Assembly: GCA_013153955.1 (NCBI GenBank)
Contig: JAADDM010000220.1
Coordinates: 1 to 9,514, forward strand
Direction: 5' to 3'
Length of the DNA: 9,514 bases
Source of the DNA: Gammaproteobacteria bacterium
GTDB taxonomy: Bacteria > Pseudomonadota > Gammaproteobacteria > Thiomicrospirales > Thiomicrospiraceae
The first letter of the stretch is position 1. The number at the start of each line of letters is the position of its first letter. Of this stretch, positions 1 through 7,143 are shown in pieces. The position numbers and the translations under genes are program-made. The notes beneath the pieces were generated by a model, which saw only the letters and a list, made by a program, of their open reading frames with translations, was not told the origin of the DNA and searched no databases.

Positions 1-630
1 TAATGCACTCAGCGCATCTCCAAACCAAGCGGTGCCACTCAAACCTTGCATCTCACCCTGTTCAATCAGAAAACCGCTTAACTGATGCAACCAGTCCGTA
101 CTGGCATACGCCTGCTCTCCCAAAACCTCTTCAATATTAAACAGGGCACCAAAACGGCTTTGCTTCACACGATGCAAACATACAACGTGCGCGGTGAGTT
201 GCTGAACCATCGATGCAGAAACCGTGTTTTCATCAATCACCTGACCTTCCAAAAACTCAGTGATTAAAAAACCCGAAAATTCAGCGCCATCTAATGCAAC
301 TGACCCGTCCCCTGAACTAAACAGGCTAGGAATTCTAAGAGGTGAAAACGCTGCTATTTGAGCATACACTAAATCATAGTGCATCAGTGAACGGCTTAAA
401 TCGAACTGAAATAACCGCTCAACCCCCTGCCAAAACCCTGATTCATGCACCTTTTGAGCTCGACAGACCTTTAAAAAGTGCAACTCATCTTTAAACATAC
501 AGCGCCATAAAAGATGCGTACTATCCTCAAAAGAACGCTGCTGAGACACTGCCTTAGTACACCCTGAAAAAACAGCTCTCTGTTCAGGTGCAATCAGGTC
601 AATAAAAGGCAGTTGTTGGATATTTTTCAT
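1..630 (-). CDS. Fructosamine-kinase / aminoglycoside-phosphotransferase-like kinase, N-terminal part (partial)
   Basis: This frame is open from an ATG at 628-630 to the window edge (210 codons, no stop), so the C-terminal half is missing. The visible part follows the layout of the APH/fructosamine-3-kinase fold. There is a beta strand with a candidate ATP-binding Lys (FLKVC, K54), then IPSLFSSGD (about 100-108), a hinge-like strand GFLITEFLEG (120-129), and a helix ending in CLH followed by FG (151-161). Fructosamine kinases have a similar LH...FG pattern and a W...F..EQ segment, matched here at about 180-191. The catalytic HGD and metal-binding motifs would lie beyond the edge and cannot be checked. 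Substrate is unknown. No Shine-Dalgarno is obvious before the ATG, so the start is tentative. The gene is divergent from the methyltransferase, separated by 212 bases. Confidence 0.6.
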   Translation of the reverse strand, partial: MKNIQQLPFIDLIAPEQRAVFSGCTKAVSQQRSFEDSTHLLWRCMFKDELHFLKVCRAQKVHESGFWQGVERLFQFDLSRSLMHYDLVYAQIAAFSPLRIPSLFSSGDGSVALDGAEFSGFLITEFLEGQVIDENTVSASMVQQLTAHVVCLHRVKQSRFGALFNIEEVLGEQAYASTDWLHQLSGFLIEQGEMQGLSGTAWFGDALSAL

Positions 631-718
631 TCACAAAGTTTAGCAGTTTTAATTTGAATTAAAGGGCTAAAAAAGCGCTAATCCTTTAATTAACATGCCT
701 AATAATTGTTTTTTTGGA

Positions 719-724
719 TATAAT
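719..724 (+). promoter_or_regulatory. Candidate -10 box for the methyltransferase gene
   Basis: A perfect TATAAT lies in the AT-rich divergent intergenic region, about 118 bases before the methyltransferase start. No good -35 hexamer sits 16-18 bases upstream, so the call rests on the -10 match and its position. It implies a 5' leader of roughly 110 bases, in which I recognise no riboswitch. Confidence 0.35.
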
Positions 725-842
725 CATTTGATTATTTTTTAGGTCAGTCAGTAATCAAAGCAGTCCTTCGGTAAAAACCCCTTAGAACTTCCTAAAATTA
801 CGATGATGGCCACCGATATAAAGACAGACAAAGGACAACATT

Positions 843-1499
843 ATGAATTCAGTGAACTTAGATCAAGCACGTTTCTTTATGGTAGAACAACAAATTCGTC
901 CATGGGATGTACTTGACCCAAAGATTCTCGATTTATTAATGGATATGCCCCGCCACCTTTTTGTTGAAGAAGGCATGGAAGGACTGGCCTATAGTGATAT
1001 TGAAATCCCTATTGGACAAGCACAAAAGATGATGTTTCCTCGTGTTGAAGGTCGTATTCTTCAAGCCCTTGATATCGACTCTGAAGACTCAGTTTTAGAG
1101 ATTGGCACAGGAAGCGGGTATTTAACCGCCCTCATTGCCAACCTTGCCGCGAAAGTCACCTCAGTTGAGCTTTATCCTGAAATTCAATCGGTGGCTCAGA
1201 CACGCCTAACGAGCTTCAAAAACATCGATTTTCAATCAGGAGATGCTTCCTCTGACTGGCCTGACAATACCGCATATGATGTCATCATCCTAACCGGCTC
1301 TGTTGCAGAGATTCCACAAGCCTATAAAGAGAAACTTGTCCTAGGGGGCCGCCTATTTGTCACAGCGGGTCATTCACCAGCCATGACAGCACAAGTGCTT
1401 ACCCGAATCAGTAACCAAGAGTGGGAAGTTGAAACCCTTTTTGAAACAGATTTAACCGCACTTGTTAATGCAGGTGAAAAGGCAAGCTTTACACTTTAG
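843..1499 (+). CDS. Pcm-like protein-L-isoaspartate O-methyltransferase family protein
   Basis: A 218-residue class I SAM-dependent methyltransferase of the protein-L-isoaspartate methyltransferase family. The SAM-binding motif I is VLEIGTGSGYL (84-94), with an acidic motif II residue in SVEL (E109) and the post-motif GGRL (168-171). The N-terminus (DQARFFMVEQQIRPW, 7-21) is typical of the subgroup often found beside tolC in Gammaproteobacteria. The substrate-loop motif of true Pcm enzymes, TISQP after IGQGQ in E. coli, is replaced by KMMFP (62-66). Repair of isoaspartate is therefore doubtful and the real substrate is unknown. The start is supported by AAAGGA about 9 bases upstream. No tolC follows. 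A 467-base gap and then the sulfur/heme operon come next. Confidence 0.88.
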   Translation: MNSVNLDQARFFMVEQQIRPWDVLDPKILDLLMDMPRHLFVEEGMEGLAYSDIEIPIGQAQKMMFPRVEGRILQALDIDSEDSVLEIGTGSGYLTALIANLAAKVTSVELYPEIQSVAQTRLTSFKNIDFQSGDASSDWPDNTAYDVIILTGSVAEIPQAYKEKLVLGGRLFVTAGHSPAMTAQVLTRISNQEWEVETLFETDLTALVNAGEKASFTL

Positions 1500-1508
1500 A
1501 CGTCCAGC

Positions 1509-1543
1509 GCTTCATGACCATACGGCCGTGAAGCTTTCGCTTT
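1509..1543 (+). terminator. Possible terminator after the Pcm-like gene
   Basis: GCTTCATG (1509-1516) can pair with CGTGAAGC (1527-1534), giving an 8-bp stem with one G-U pair and a 10-base loop. It lies 9 bases past the stop codon. The following tract, TTTCGCTTT, is only moderately T-rich, so termination may be inefficient. Confidence 0.4.
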
Positions 1544-1777
1544 AACGCTCTAAACACCCATCCTGATTTTCTGGGCCTAATTATTTCGTCCCCTTTGTCT
1601 ATTAGTAACGCACAACATCAGCTTGAACCTGTCACTAACCCACCACGAGACATCACCAGTACGCTACATTTACCAAGCGTAACTAGCCTAAGCAACATCG
1701 TGCTTATTCTCTTATTTTTATCATACCCCTCTCTTTATCACTGATTTTTAAGCCCATTAAAAATAGATTTCTGAAAC

Positions 1778-1791
1778 AACCAGGCCTGGTT
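1778..1791. promoter_or_regulatory. 14-bp perfect palindrome upstream of the operon
   Basis: AACCAGGCCTGGTT is its own reverse complement. It lies about 176 bases before the first gene of the operon and is GC-rich in an AT-rich setting. It could be a binding site for a dimeric regulator. No regulator gene is in the window and I cannot assign it to a known family. Confidence 0.35.
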
Positions 1792-1816
1792 CATTATCAG
1801 GAAGCCTACTTTCTTT

Positions 1817-1837
1817 TCAGATGATTTAATCATCTGA
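1817..1837. promoter_or_regulatory. 21-bp palindrome (9-bp arms, 3-base spacer) upstream of the operon
   Basis: The arm TCAGATGAT is followed by a 3-base spacer and its exact reverse complement. The spacer is too short for a stable RNA hairpin loop and no T-run follows on either strand, so a protein-binding operator fits better than a terminator. It sits 130 bases before the first operon gene. The bound regulator is unknown. Confidence 0.42.
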
Positions 1838-1895
1838 TATTGCATACCTTTGATTTTATGACACTCAATAAAATTTTCTGAATAGCATTTTTCAG

Positions 1896-1930
1896 TTGAT
1901 ACTCTAAAATAGAACATAAGATTATTCTAT
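1896..1930 (+). promoter_or_regulatory. Weak promoter candidate overlapping a short inverted repeat
   Basis: TTGATA (1896-1901) could be a -35 box, with TAAGAT (1917-1922) as a poor -10 at a short 15-base spacing. An inverted repeat, ATAGAA (1909-1914) and TTCTAT (1925-1930), surrounds the -10 candidate and could be an operator. The position, 37-71 bases before the operon start, is right for a promoter, but the box matches are weak. No FNR- or sigma-54-type consensus is visible. Confidence 0.25.
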
Positions 1931-1966
1931 ACCGCATAAGAAAAACTAATCGCAAAGGATATAATA

Positions 1967-3424
1967 ATGGATTTAATTAGCCTCTACCCCACTTGGTATG
2001 AACCTACCGTTGGGTCCGGATGGGTCATCGCCCTCATTGCAACCTTCCATGTTTTAGCATCCCATACCTCGGTGGGCGCAGCCTTACTGTTTGCCTATCT
2101 ATCTAACAAAGCTTATCGAGAAGATCGAGAAGATTTACTCGAATTCATTAAAAAATACGGTCTATTTTTAATGGTGTTTACCTATGTTGCAGGCTCAATT
2201 ACTGGTCCGGGTATTTGGTACTCCACCACCGTTGCCAGCCCAAGCGGCATCGGATCACTAATTCACTCCTTTGTTTGGAAGTGGGCTGCAGAGTGGGTCT
2301 TCTTCGTGATTGAGGTCGTAGGCGTATATATGATTGTCTATCTGGTAGGCAAAGTTGATAAAAAAACCCATATGAAAATTACCGTCATATTCGGCATCGC
2401 CTCTCTAGCGACCATGCTCATAATTGTGGGAATTCTGTCCTTCATGATGACCCCCGGTAAAGAGATTTGGTTTGAGCAAGGCGGATTTTTAAATGCTTTT
2501 TACGGCACAAACACTTTTATCCAAACCTTTATGCGTATTGCGTTTATGTTTACCATGACGGCTGTTGTGGGCGGCATTGTGGTGGCAGGTATTAAAGACC
2601 CCGCCTTTAAAAAAGAGATGGCTCGTAAACTTGGGGGGTTAGGCATTATCTCAACCCTAACCGGAGCGGCCCTGTTTCAATGGTATCTGACCGCCGTACC
2701 TGACCAAGCTTTACTGGTGATGGAGAACAGACTACCCGAATACTTTGGCCCCAGTATCATTGGTGTCATCGTCATTACCATCACCTATTTTATCGTCACC
2801 ATGTGGCAACCTAAATTTGTTATCGAAAGCTTTGCAGGCTTTATGGCGATTGTCATTCTTGTTTTAGGTTTATGGCCAGAAGAGGTTGCGCGTGAATCTA
2901 TGCGTAAACCTTGGGTTGCTGGACAATATGTTTACTCCAATCAAATTATTGGTCGGGATGTTCCCGGCATGGGGATTAAGTCTCAACTGCCCATTATTGA
3001 AAAGATTGGAATTTTAAAAGCACATCCCTTTACGCCTGATGCCCTTAGAACGGTTAATGAAGGCAATAAAATTCAAGCCGGTGAGTTCATTACGATGGTG
3101 TATTGCTCTAACTGCCACTCACCCAGTAAAACAGGGATTAGACCTTTGCACCGCTACTTTCCCGAAGGCATTGATCAAGCACGCATGGAAAAATACGTTA
3201 AAGGCGTGCTCACCACCGGCAACATCGCATATATGCCTAAAATGCCGATGCTCGACTCTGAAATTGAAGCCCTCTCTGCTTATCTTGTCCTGAATAAAAA
3301 AGGCGGGCAAACAGCCATCAATAAAGCGATTGAATCGGAAGTTAATGCGCGCAATCATACTGCACTTAAAACTAGCGTGCACACGACTCGCACAACAGCG
3401 AACGCTCAACAGGAGGCTAAATAA
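1967..3424 (+). CDS. CydA-like (cytochrome bd superfamily) membrane subunit with C-terminal cytochrome c domain
   Basis: A 485-residue protein with about eight membrane helices (roughly 19-45, 64-85, 97-127, 137-160, 183-209, 221-243, 262-280, 284-302), then a soluble heme c domain. Compared from memory with E. coli CydA, H28 matches H19 (both H-x8-G), E116 matches E107 (both 88 residues after that His), and E310-S-M-R313-K-P-W matches E445/R448 in E-Y-G-R-Q-P-W. No His falls at the H186 (heme b558) position, and the long region holding the quinol-binding Q-loop is missing. Heme c binds at CSNCH (380-384), with a Met-rich segment (MPKMPM, 423-428) for the distal ligand. An N-out topology would put this domain in the periplasm. 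The tail (about 447-485) is hydrophilic. AAAGGA supports the start. It is the first gene of the operon and its stop overlaps the next ATG by one base. Membership of the superfamily is well supported; function is inferred. Confidence 0.85.
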   Translation: MDLISLYPTWYEPTVGSGWVIALIATFHVLASHTSVGAALLFAYLSNKAYREDREDLLEFIKKYGLFLMVFTYVAGSITGPGIWYSTTVASPSGIGSLIHSFVWKWAAEWVFFVIEVVGVYMIVYLVGKVDKKTHMKITVIFGIASLATMLIIVGILSFMMTPGKEIWFEQGGFLNAFYGTNTFIQTFMRIAFMFTMTAVVGGIVVAGIKDPAFKKEMARKLGGLGIISTLTGAALFQWYLTAVPDQALLVMENRLPEYFGPSIIGVIVITITYFIVTMWQPKFVIESFAGFMAIVILVLGLWPEEVARESMRKPWVAGQYVYSNQIIGRDVPGMGIKSQLPIIEKIGILKAHPFTPDALRTVNEGNKIQAGEFITMVYCSNCHSPSKTGIRPLHRYFPEGIDQARMEKYVKGVLTTGNIAYMPKMPMLDSEIEALSAYLVLNKKGGQTAINKAIESEVNARNHTALKTSVHTTRTTANAQQEAK

Positions 3425-4674
3425 TGGATGCTTCTCAAGTATTACAAGTGACCGAAATGGTTCAAGCATTACAAAGCCCAGGCGGTATCCCCAATCACCC
3501 TATTATTTTTATGGGACTAGCCGTTTTAACCTTTGCGCTGCATATTCTGTTTGTACAGCTCATGCTAGGCACCTCTCTCATCACTCTATGGGGTGCCTTC
3601 TCTAAAGCCCACTATTGGCGTCGGTTAGCCTCCGCGATGCTAGAAGTCGCAAAGGTTTCAACGTCTGTGGCCATTGTACTTGGCGTCGCGCCCCTACTGT
3701 TTGTACAAGTCGTGTATGACCCCCACTGGTACACCTCTAACGTGCTCTCTGCAATGTGGGTAATTGCCTTTATCTTTATTCTGATTGTTGCTTACTGGGC
3801 GATTTATTACTACTACTTTCAAAACAATAAACACAAAGATAAAACCGTTCAACCTAAAGCCCGTTGGTCGATGGTGTTAAGCCTAGTGCTGATGCTAGTG
3901 GTTGGCTTTATCATGCACAGTTTAACGTCGCAGATGCTGCACCCTGAACTCTGGAAAACCTGGTACACACCGAATGGCGTATTAGACTACTCAGGGTCAA
4001 AATTGCACGCTTATAACCTCTGGCGCTTTGCCTTCTTTATCAGCATGGCTATTCCTGTAGCTGGTGCGATGTTAGTCAGTTACCGCCGATTTAAAAGCGT
4101 GCGTTCGGATGCAGATCAAGATTACTTGAACTGGGCAGGCGCGCTGGGTAAAAAGTGGATTAAAGTCGGTTCAATCGTCGCCACAGGTCTCTATATCGCC
4201 TGGATGATGACCCTTCCAGAAACCGCTGGCGATTTTGCCACCTCTTTCTGGGGAATTATCGGTGGGGTCTTGGTGCTCTCGTTTGCCCTATGGGCGCAGT
4301 TTCGCCTCAAGGGCGAGGCTAAGTTCTGTAGTTACATGGCGCTGCCGGTTGCACTCGTGATTGGTCTGATGGTTGCAATCTCTCGTGAAATGTTACGCTA
4401 CACCATCCTAGATGGCTTTTTTGGCTACAACTTCCTAGACTACAAAATTGTCTTTGATTGGTTTTCAACCATTCACTTTTTTGCCACCTTTCTCATCGTT
4501 GGTGGCTCCGTATTAACTTATTTCCTAACCGTTGCTTGGCAAGCGGGTCAAACGGTGGGTGTTTACACCCCAAGTCCCTTTGTTGACCGATTAGGAACCA
4601 TTGCCATTTGGATCATCAGCATTTGGACTTTTCTATTCCTCGCGGTTGGTTTTTATGTCTGGGCATTTAGATAA
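3424..4674 (+). CDS. Second CydA-like (cytochrome bd superfamily) integral membrane subunit
   Basis: A 416-residue protein with nine or ten predicted membrane helices and no soluble domain. Helix I has ALHILFVQLMLG, close to YHFLFVPLTLG of E. coli CydA, so H40 matches H19. After helix 8, E322-M-L-R325 matches CydA E445/R448. The spacing from H40 to E322 is 282 residues, exactly as in the upstream subunit, which argues that the two are paralogs. The Glu matching CydA E107 is absent (a Tyr-rich stretch at about 124-131), and no His is near the H186 position. Where the upstream protein has heme c, this one has two more helices (about 347-372 and 391-413). It probably pairs with that protein as a heterodimer, taking the place of CydB. 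AGGAGG lies 7 bases before the ATG, and the TAATG overlap suggests translational coupling. Confidence 0.8.
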   Translation: MDASQVLQVTEMVQALQSPGGIPNHPIIFMGLAVLTFALHILFVQLMLGTSLITLWGAFSKAHYWRRLASAMLEVAKVSTSVAIVLGVAPLLFVQVVYDPHWYTSNVLSAMWVIAFIFILIVAYWAIYYYYFQNNKHKDKTVQPKARWSMVLSLVLMLVVGFIMHSLTSQMLHPELWKTWYTPNGVLDYSGSKLHAYNLWRFAFFISMAIPVAGAMLVSYRRFKSVRSDADQDYLNWAGALGKKWIKVGSIVATGLYIAWMMTLPETAGDFATSFWGIIGGVLVLSFALWAQFRLKGEAKFCSYMALPVALVIGLMVAISREMLRYTILDGFFGYNFLDYKIVFDWFSTIHFFATFLIVGGSVLTYFLTVAWQAGQTVGVYTPSPFVDRLGTIAIWIISIWTFLFLAVGFYVWAFR

Positions 4675-4685
4675 GGATGAACAAC

Positions 4686-5123
4686 ATGATGAAACACATA
4701 ATAATCAAAAATGGCATGATGAATAAAACACTCCTCATGATAGGCATGGTCTGTGCTCTGCACAGCCCGATTAGTAGCGCCGTCACAGGCGGCATGTCGC
4801 TTGAAGAAAATGACCGCTTACGCAATGCATACCCGGTTCCGACAGGCGCAATGCTAGGCGATAATTGCTCCGCCTGTCATGGTACAAAAGGCGCTGAATT
4901 TAATGAAGCCATGCCGCCATTAGCAGGCATGAAAAAAGCACACTTTATTAAGCTGATGAAAACCTACCGTGAGAATGCGTTTACCTCTATTGTGATGCAT
5001 GACGTTGCCGTGGTCTTTTCAGATGTGGAAATTGAAGCCATGGCTAACTTTTTTGTCCAGCAAAAAGCCGAGCAGTGGACACAACCTAATTGGAACCCCT
5101 CTCTTAAGGAGTCGCAGCCATGA
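4686..5123 (+). CDS. Exported monoheme cytochrome c
   Basis: A 145-residue class I c-type cytochrome with one heme site, CSACH (61-65), and M104 as a likely distal ligand. A short C-terminal helix (IEAMANFFVQQK) is typical of the family. The N-terminus has a basic region, a hydrophobic stretch TLLMIGMVCAL (15-25) and a plausible cleavage after SSA (32), so the protein should be periplasmic. An in-frame ATG at 4677 touches the AAGGA motif (4673-4677), which leaves no spacing. The ATG at 4686 has proper spacing and is preferred; one at 4716 would still leave a signal peptide. The stop overlaps the flavoprotein start by four bases (ATGA). The placement resembles the cytochrome subunit of flavocytochrome c, so it probably accepts electrons from the flavoprotein or shuttles them to the membrane subunits. 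Confidence 0.88.
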   Translation: MMKHIIIKNGMMNKTLLMIGMVCALHSPISSAVTGGMSLEENDRLRNAYPVPTGAMLGDNCSACHGTKGAEFNEAMPPLAGMKKAHFIKLMKTYRENAFTSIVMHDVAVVFSDVEIEAMANFFVQQKAEQWTQPNWNPSLKESQP

Positions 5124-6418
5124 AAAAAATAACCCGCCGTGAATTAATCAAACAACTGGGTGCCAGTGCCCTTGCCTCTGGGCTAATGGGCGCTTCCAAC
5201 CAAGCTTTTGCAAAAAACAGTGCGCATATTGTCATCGTCGGTGGCGGGGTTGGCGGTGCGGCCGCTGCCAAGTATATGCGCCTGCTCAATGCGGACGTGC
5301 GCATCACGCTCATAGAGCCCAACCCAGAATACATATTTTGCCCGGGCAGCAACGAAGTCGTGATTGGCTTAGATACCTTAGAGAGCCTAACGGTAAACTA
5401 CCACACCATTAAAAGCCGCTATGCCGTCACCGTCATTCAAGACAGAGCGACTGAGATAGACTATGCCAACAAGACCTTAAAACTTGCGCATGGCGACATC
5501 ATCCGTTACGACAAATTAATCGTGTCCCCTGGCCCCGATTTCAAATACGATGCAGTCGAAGGCTATAGCAAATCCTTAGCAGAGAGAGACTTTCCTGCCG
5601 CTTGGCATGCAGGCCCACAAACCAATACCTTAAGAGATCAAATATCTGCCCTGCCACAAGGGGGGACGGTACTCATTACCTCTCCAGTAGATCCCTACCG
5701 CTGTCCACCAGCGCCTTATGAAAGAGCCTCTTTTATTGCAAATAAGCTCAAACTGACCAACCCTTCCGCCAAAATAATCATTTTGGACTCAAAAGACGAC
5801 TTTGTCTTTCACGATGTCTATCTCGATTTTTGGAAAAAACAGCACGGCATGGGCACAGAGAACGCAAGAGTTGAGTGGATTTCAAAGAAAAACGGCGGGC
5901 ATGTCACTCAAATTGACACAAAACGCCGCACCCTCACCACCGCCAATGGCGAAGTACATAAAGGGCATGTTATCAACATCATCCCGCCAGAGATGGCAGG
6001 TTCGTTTACTAGAATGAATGGCCTCACCGAAGGGGATTGGGCACCCTTCAACTCGCTAGACTTCTCAACCAAGCGAGATAAAGACGTTTACATTATCGGC
6101 GACTCTGCGGCAGCAGATCCAATGCCTAAAACGGGCTACATTGCCAGCAACCAAGCCAAGGTGGTGACTAAAGCGATTCAGTCAGAATTAACAGGTCAGC
6201 AGATTGGTACACCTTTTATCACCAATAACTGTGTCGCCATGGCCTCTGAAAACTGGGGCATGACCGTCGCAGAAACCTTTAGGTATGCAGGCAATAACCG
6301 CCCTTATGAAGAGCGTTACACGCTTTCCGACCCAACAAGCAACCCTTACCAACAAAGCATTCGTGCGGAAGTGGCCAAAAACTGGCAGCGCACTTTCCGT
6401 AAAGATATTTTTAGCTAG
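5120..6418 (+). CDS. fccB: Flavocytochrome c sulfide dehydrogenase, FAD-binding flavoprotein subunit (FccB/SoxF type)
   Basis: A 432-residue periplasmic flavoprotein that oxidises sulfide to sulfur or polysulfide and passes electrons to c-type heme. It begins with a Tat signal (TRRELIK at 5-11, hydrophobic stretch, AFA at 29-31 as cleavage site), as expected for a protein exported folded with FAD. The FAD-binding fold has VIVGGGVGG (38-46). Residues known from Allochromatium FccB are kept: the Cys that carries FAD covalently (C74 in YIFCPGSNEV) and the two redox-active cysteines (C195 in YRCPPAPYE and C371 in TNNCVAM). A second FAD-contact segment, VYIIGDSAAADPMPKTGY, lies at 323-340. Length and motif order are normal for the family. 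AAGGAG precedes the ATG, which overlaps the upstream cytochrome gene. The difference from sulfide:quinone reductase is clear from the Tat signal and cytochrome neighbours. Confidence 0.95.
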   Translation: MKKITRRELIKQLGASALASGLMGASNQAFAKNSAHIVIVGGGVGGAAAAKYMRLLNADVRITLIEPNPEYIFCPGSNEVVIGLDTLESLTVNYHTIKSRYAVTVIQDRATEIDYANKTLKLAHGDIIRYDKLIVSPGPDFKYDAVEGYSKSLAERDFPAAWHAGPQTNTLRDQISALPQGGTVLITSPVDPYRCPPAPYERASFIANKLKLTNPSAKIIILDSKDDFVFHDVYLDFWKKQHGMGTENARVEWISKKNGGHVTQIDTKRRTLTTANGEVHKGHVINIIPPEMAGSFTRMNGLTEGDWAPFNSLDFSTKRDKDVYIIGDSAAADPMPKTGYIASNQAKVVTKAIQSELTGQQIGTPFITNNCVAMASENWGMTVAETFRYAGNNRPYEERYTLSDPTSNPYQQSIRAEVAKNWQRTFRKDIFS

Positions 6419-6431
6419 GGATGGAATGATT

Positions 6432-7133
6432 ATGAACAAACGACTACTCATTGGCTTGCTGACAGCCTGCACGGTTACGTGGGCATCAGAACATGCTTTG
6501 GGGCATGACATTAAGCCCGCATCTCCTTGGACCAGTTCATCATGGAGTAAAACCCTAGCAGACATGCCAAAGGGCGACTCACTCAAAGGGGAAAAGCTGC
6601 ACCGATATGGGCTATGTATTACCTGCCATGGCGCTAAAGGCATTGCGCCCTCTCGCAATGCCCCAAGCCTTGCGGGCAATACCGTTATTTATACCTATAA
6701 AACACTCATGGACTATCAGCAGGGACGACGTGCCGAAGGCAGTGGTAAATCAGAGGTGATGCGAGCGGCAACACAGCCAATGAGCAAGCAGGATATGGCT
6801 GATTTAGCCGCCTATTATGCTCAACAGACCTTACCAGAAAAGCAGTTAACGACCAATATCCCCCAAAAAATTGACCGTTTGGTGCGTAAAGGCGACAGCA
6901 GTCGATTGCTCGTACCCTGTGCCTCTTGCCACGGCGCACATGGTGAAGGCAATGGCATCACGCCCGCCTTAGCTGGCCAAACACCTGACTATTTTATTCG
7001 GACAATGTACGCATATAAACAGGGGCTTCGCACTAATGATGTTAACGAAGGTATGTCACAGTTTGCACATGAATTAACCGATGCAGAAATTCAAGCATTA
7101 GCAGACTACTACGCCACACTCAGCGCACAATAA
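6432..7133 (+). CDS. Exported diheme cytochrome c (c4 / FccA-SoxE-like)
   Basis: A 233-residue protein made of two cytochrome c domains in tandem. Heme sites are CITCH (62-66) and CASCH (163-167), each followed by GA and a later Leu-Ala-Gly, as in cytochrome c4. Distal Met candidates are M110 or M117 for domain 1 and M208 for domain 2. It is a candidate partner of the flavoprotein, since FccA and SoxE are diheme proteins. The frame is open further upstream, but earlier Mets lie inside the flavoprotein gene. The ATG at 6432 follows a purine-rich AGGGATGGA and begins a signal peptide (MNKRLLIGLL); an ATG at 6426 is too close to that site. L10-T-A-C13 fits a lipobox, so membrane anchoring through a lipid is possible, though the signal would be very short. 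Confidence 0.88.
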   Translation: MNKRLLIGLLTACTVTWASEHALGHDIKPASPWTSSSWSKTLADMPKGDSLKGEKLHRYGLCITCHGAKGIAPSRNAPSLAGNTVIYTYKTLMDYQQGRRAEGSGKSEVMRAATQPMSKQDMADLAAYYAQQTLPEKQLTTNIPQKIDRLVRKGDSSRLLVPCASCHGAHGEGNGITPALAGQTPDYFIRTMYAYKQGLRTNDVNEGMSQFAHELTDAEIQALADYYATLSAQ

Positions 7134-7143
7134 GGAGACGATC

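Larger units (their letters stand above)
1500..1966. other. 467-base intergenic region before the sulfide/heme operon
   Basis: No convincing gene lies here. One frame is open at 1532-1744, but it has no start codon, no ribosome binding site and a composition unlike a protein, so I treat it as non-coding. The region holds a possible terminator just after the methyltransferase, two perfect palindromes in its second half, and a possible promoter with a short inverted repeat close to the operon. Its length and palindromes suggest that the operon has its own control. Confidence 0.6.

Noticed and set aside
85..267. 60-codon + strand frame near the left edge
   Set aside because: It is opposite the kinase-like gene, whose frame is open over 210 codons with recognisable fold motifs.
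1532..1744. 71-codon open frame in the gap after the Pcm-like gene, considered as a small gene or tolC remnant
   Set aside because: It has no ATG/GTG start with a ribosome binding site, a composition unlike an outer membrane protein, and no motif I recognise.
1896..1922. FNR/CRP-type site around TTGATA before the operon
   Set aside because: The second half-site (ATCAA or TCACA at the right spacing) is missing.
3119..3469. 116-codon frame on the - strand inside the first CydA-like gene
   Set aside because: It lies opposite a clear heme c coding region, has no ribosome binding site and its translation shows no domain pattern.
6285..6431. Longer N-terminus for the diheme cytochrome, starting at 6285
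   Set aside because: It would run for 134 bases inside fccB, has no ribosome binding site, and would bury the signal peptide that begins at 6432.
6188..6679. 163-codon frame on the - strand across the flavoprotein/diheme junction
   Set aside because: It overlaps the conserved C-terminus of FccB and a heme motif on the other strand, which are both clearly coding.
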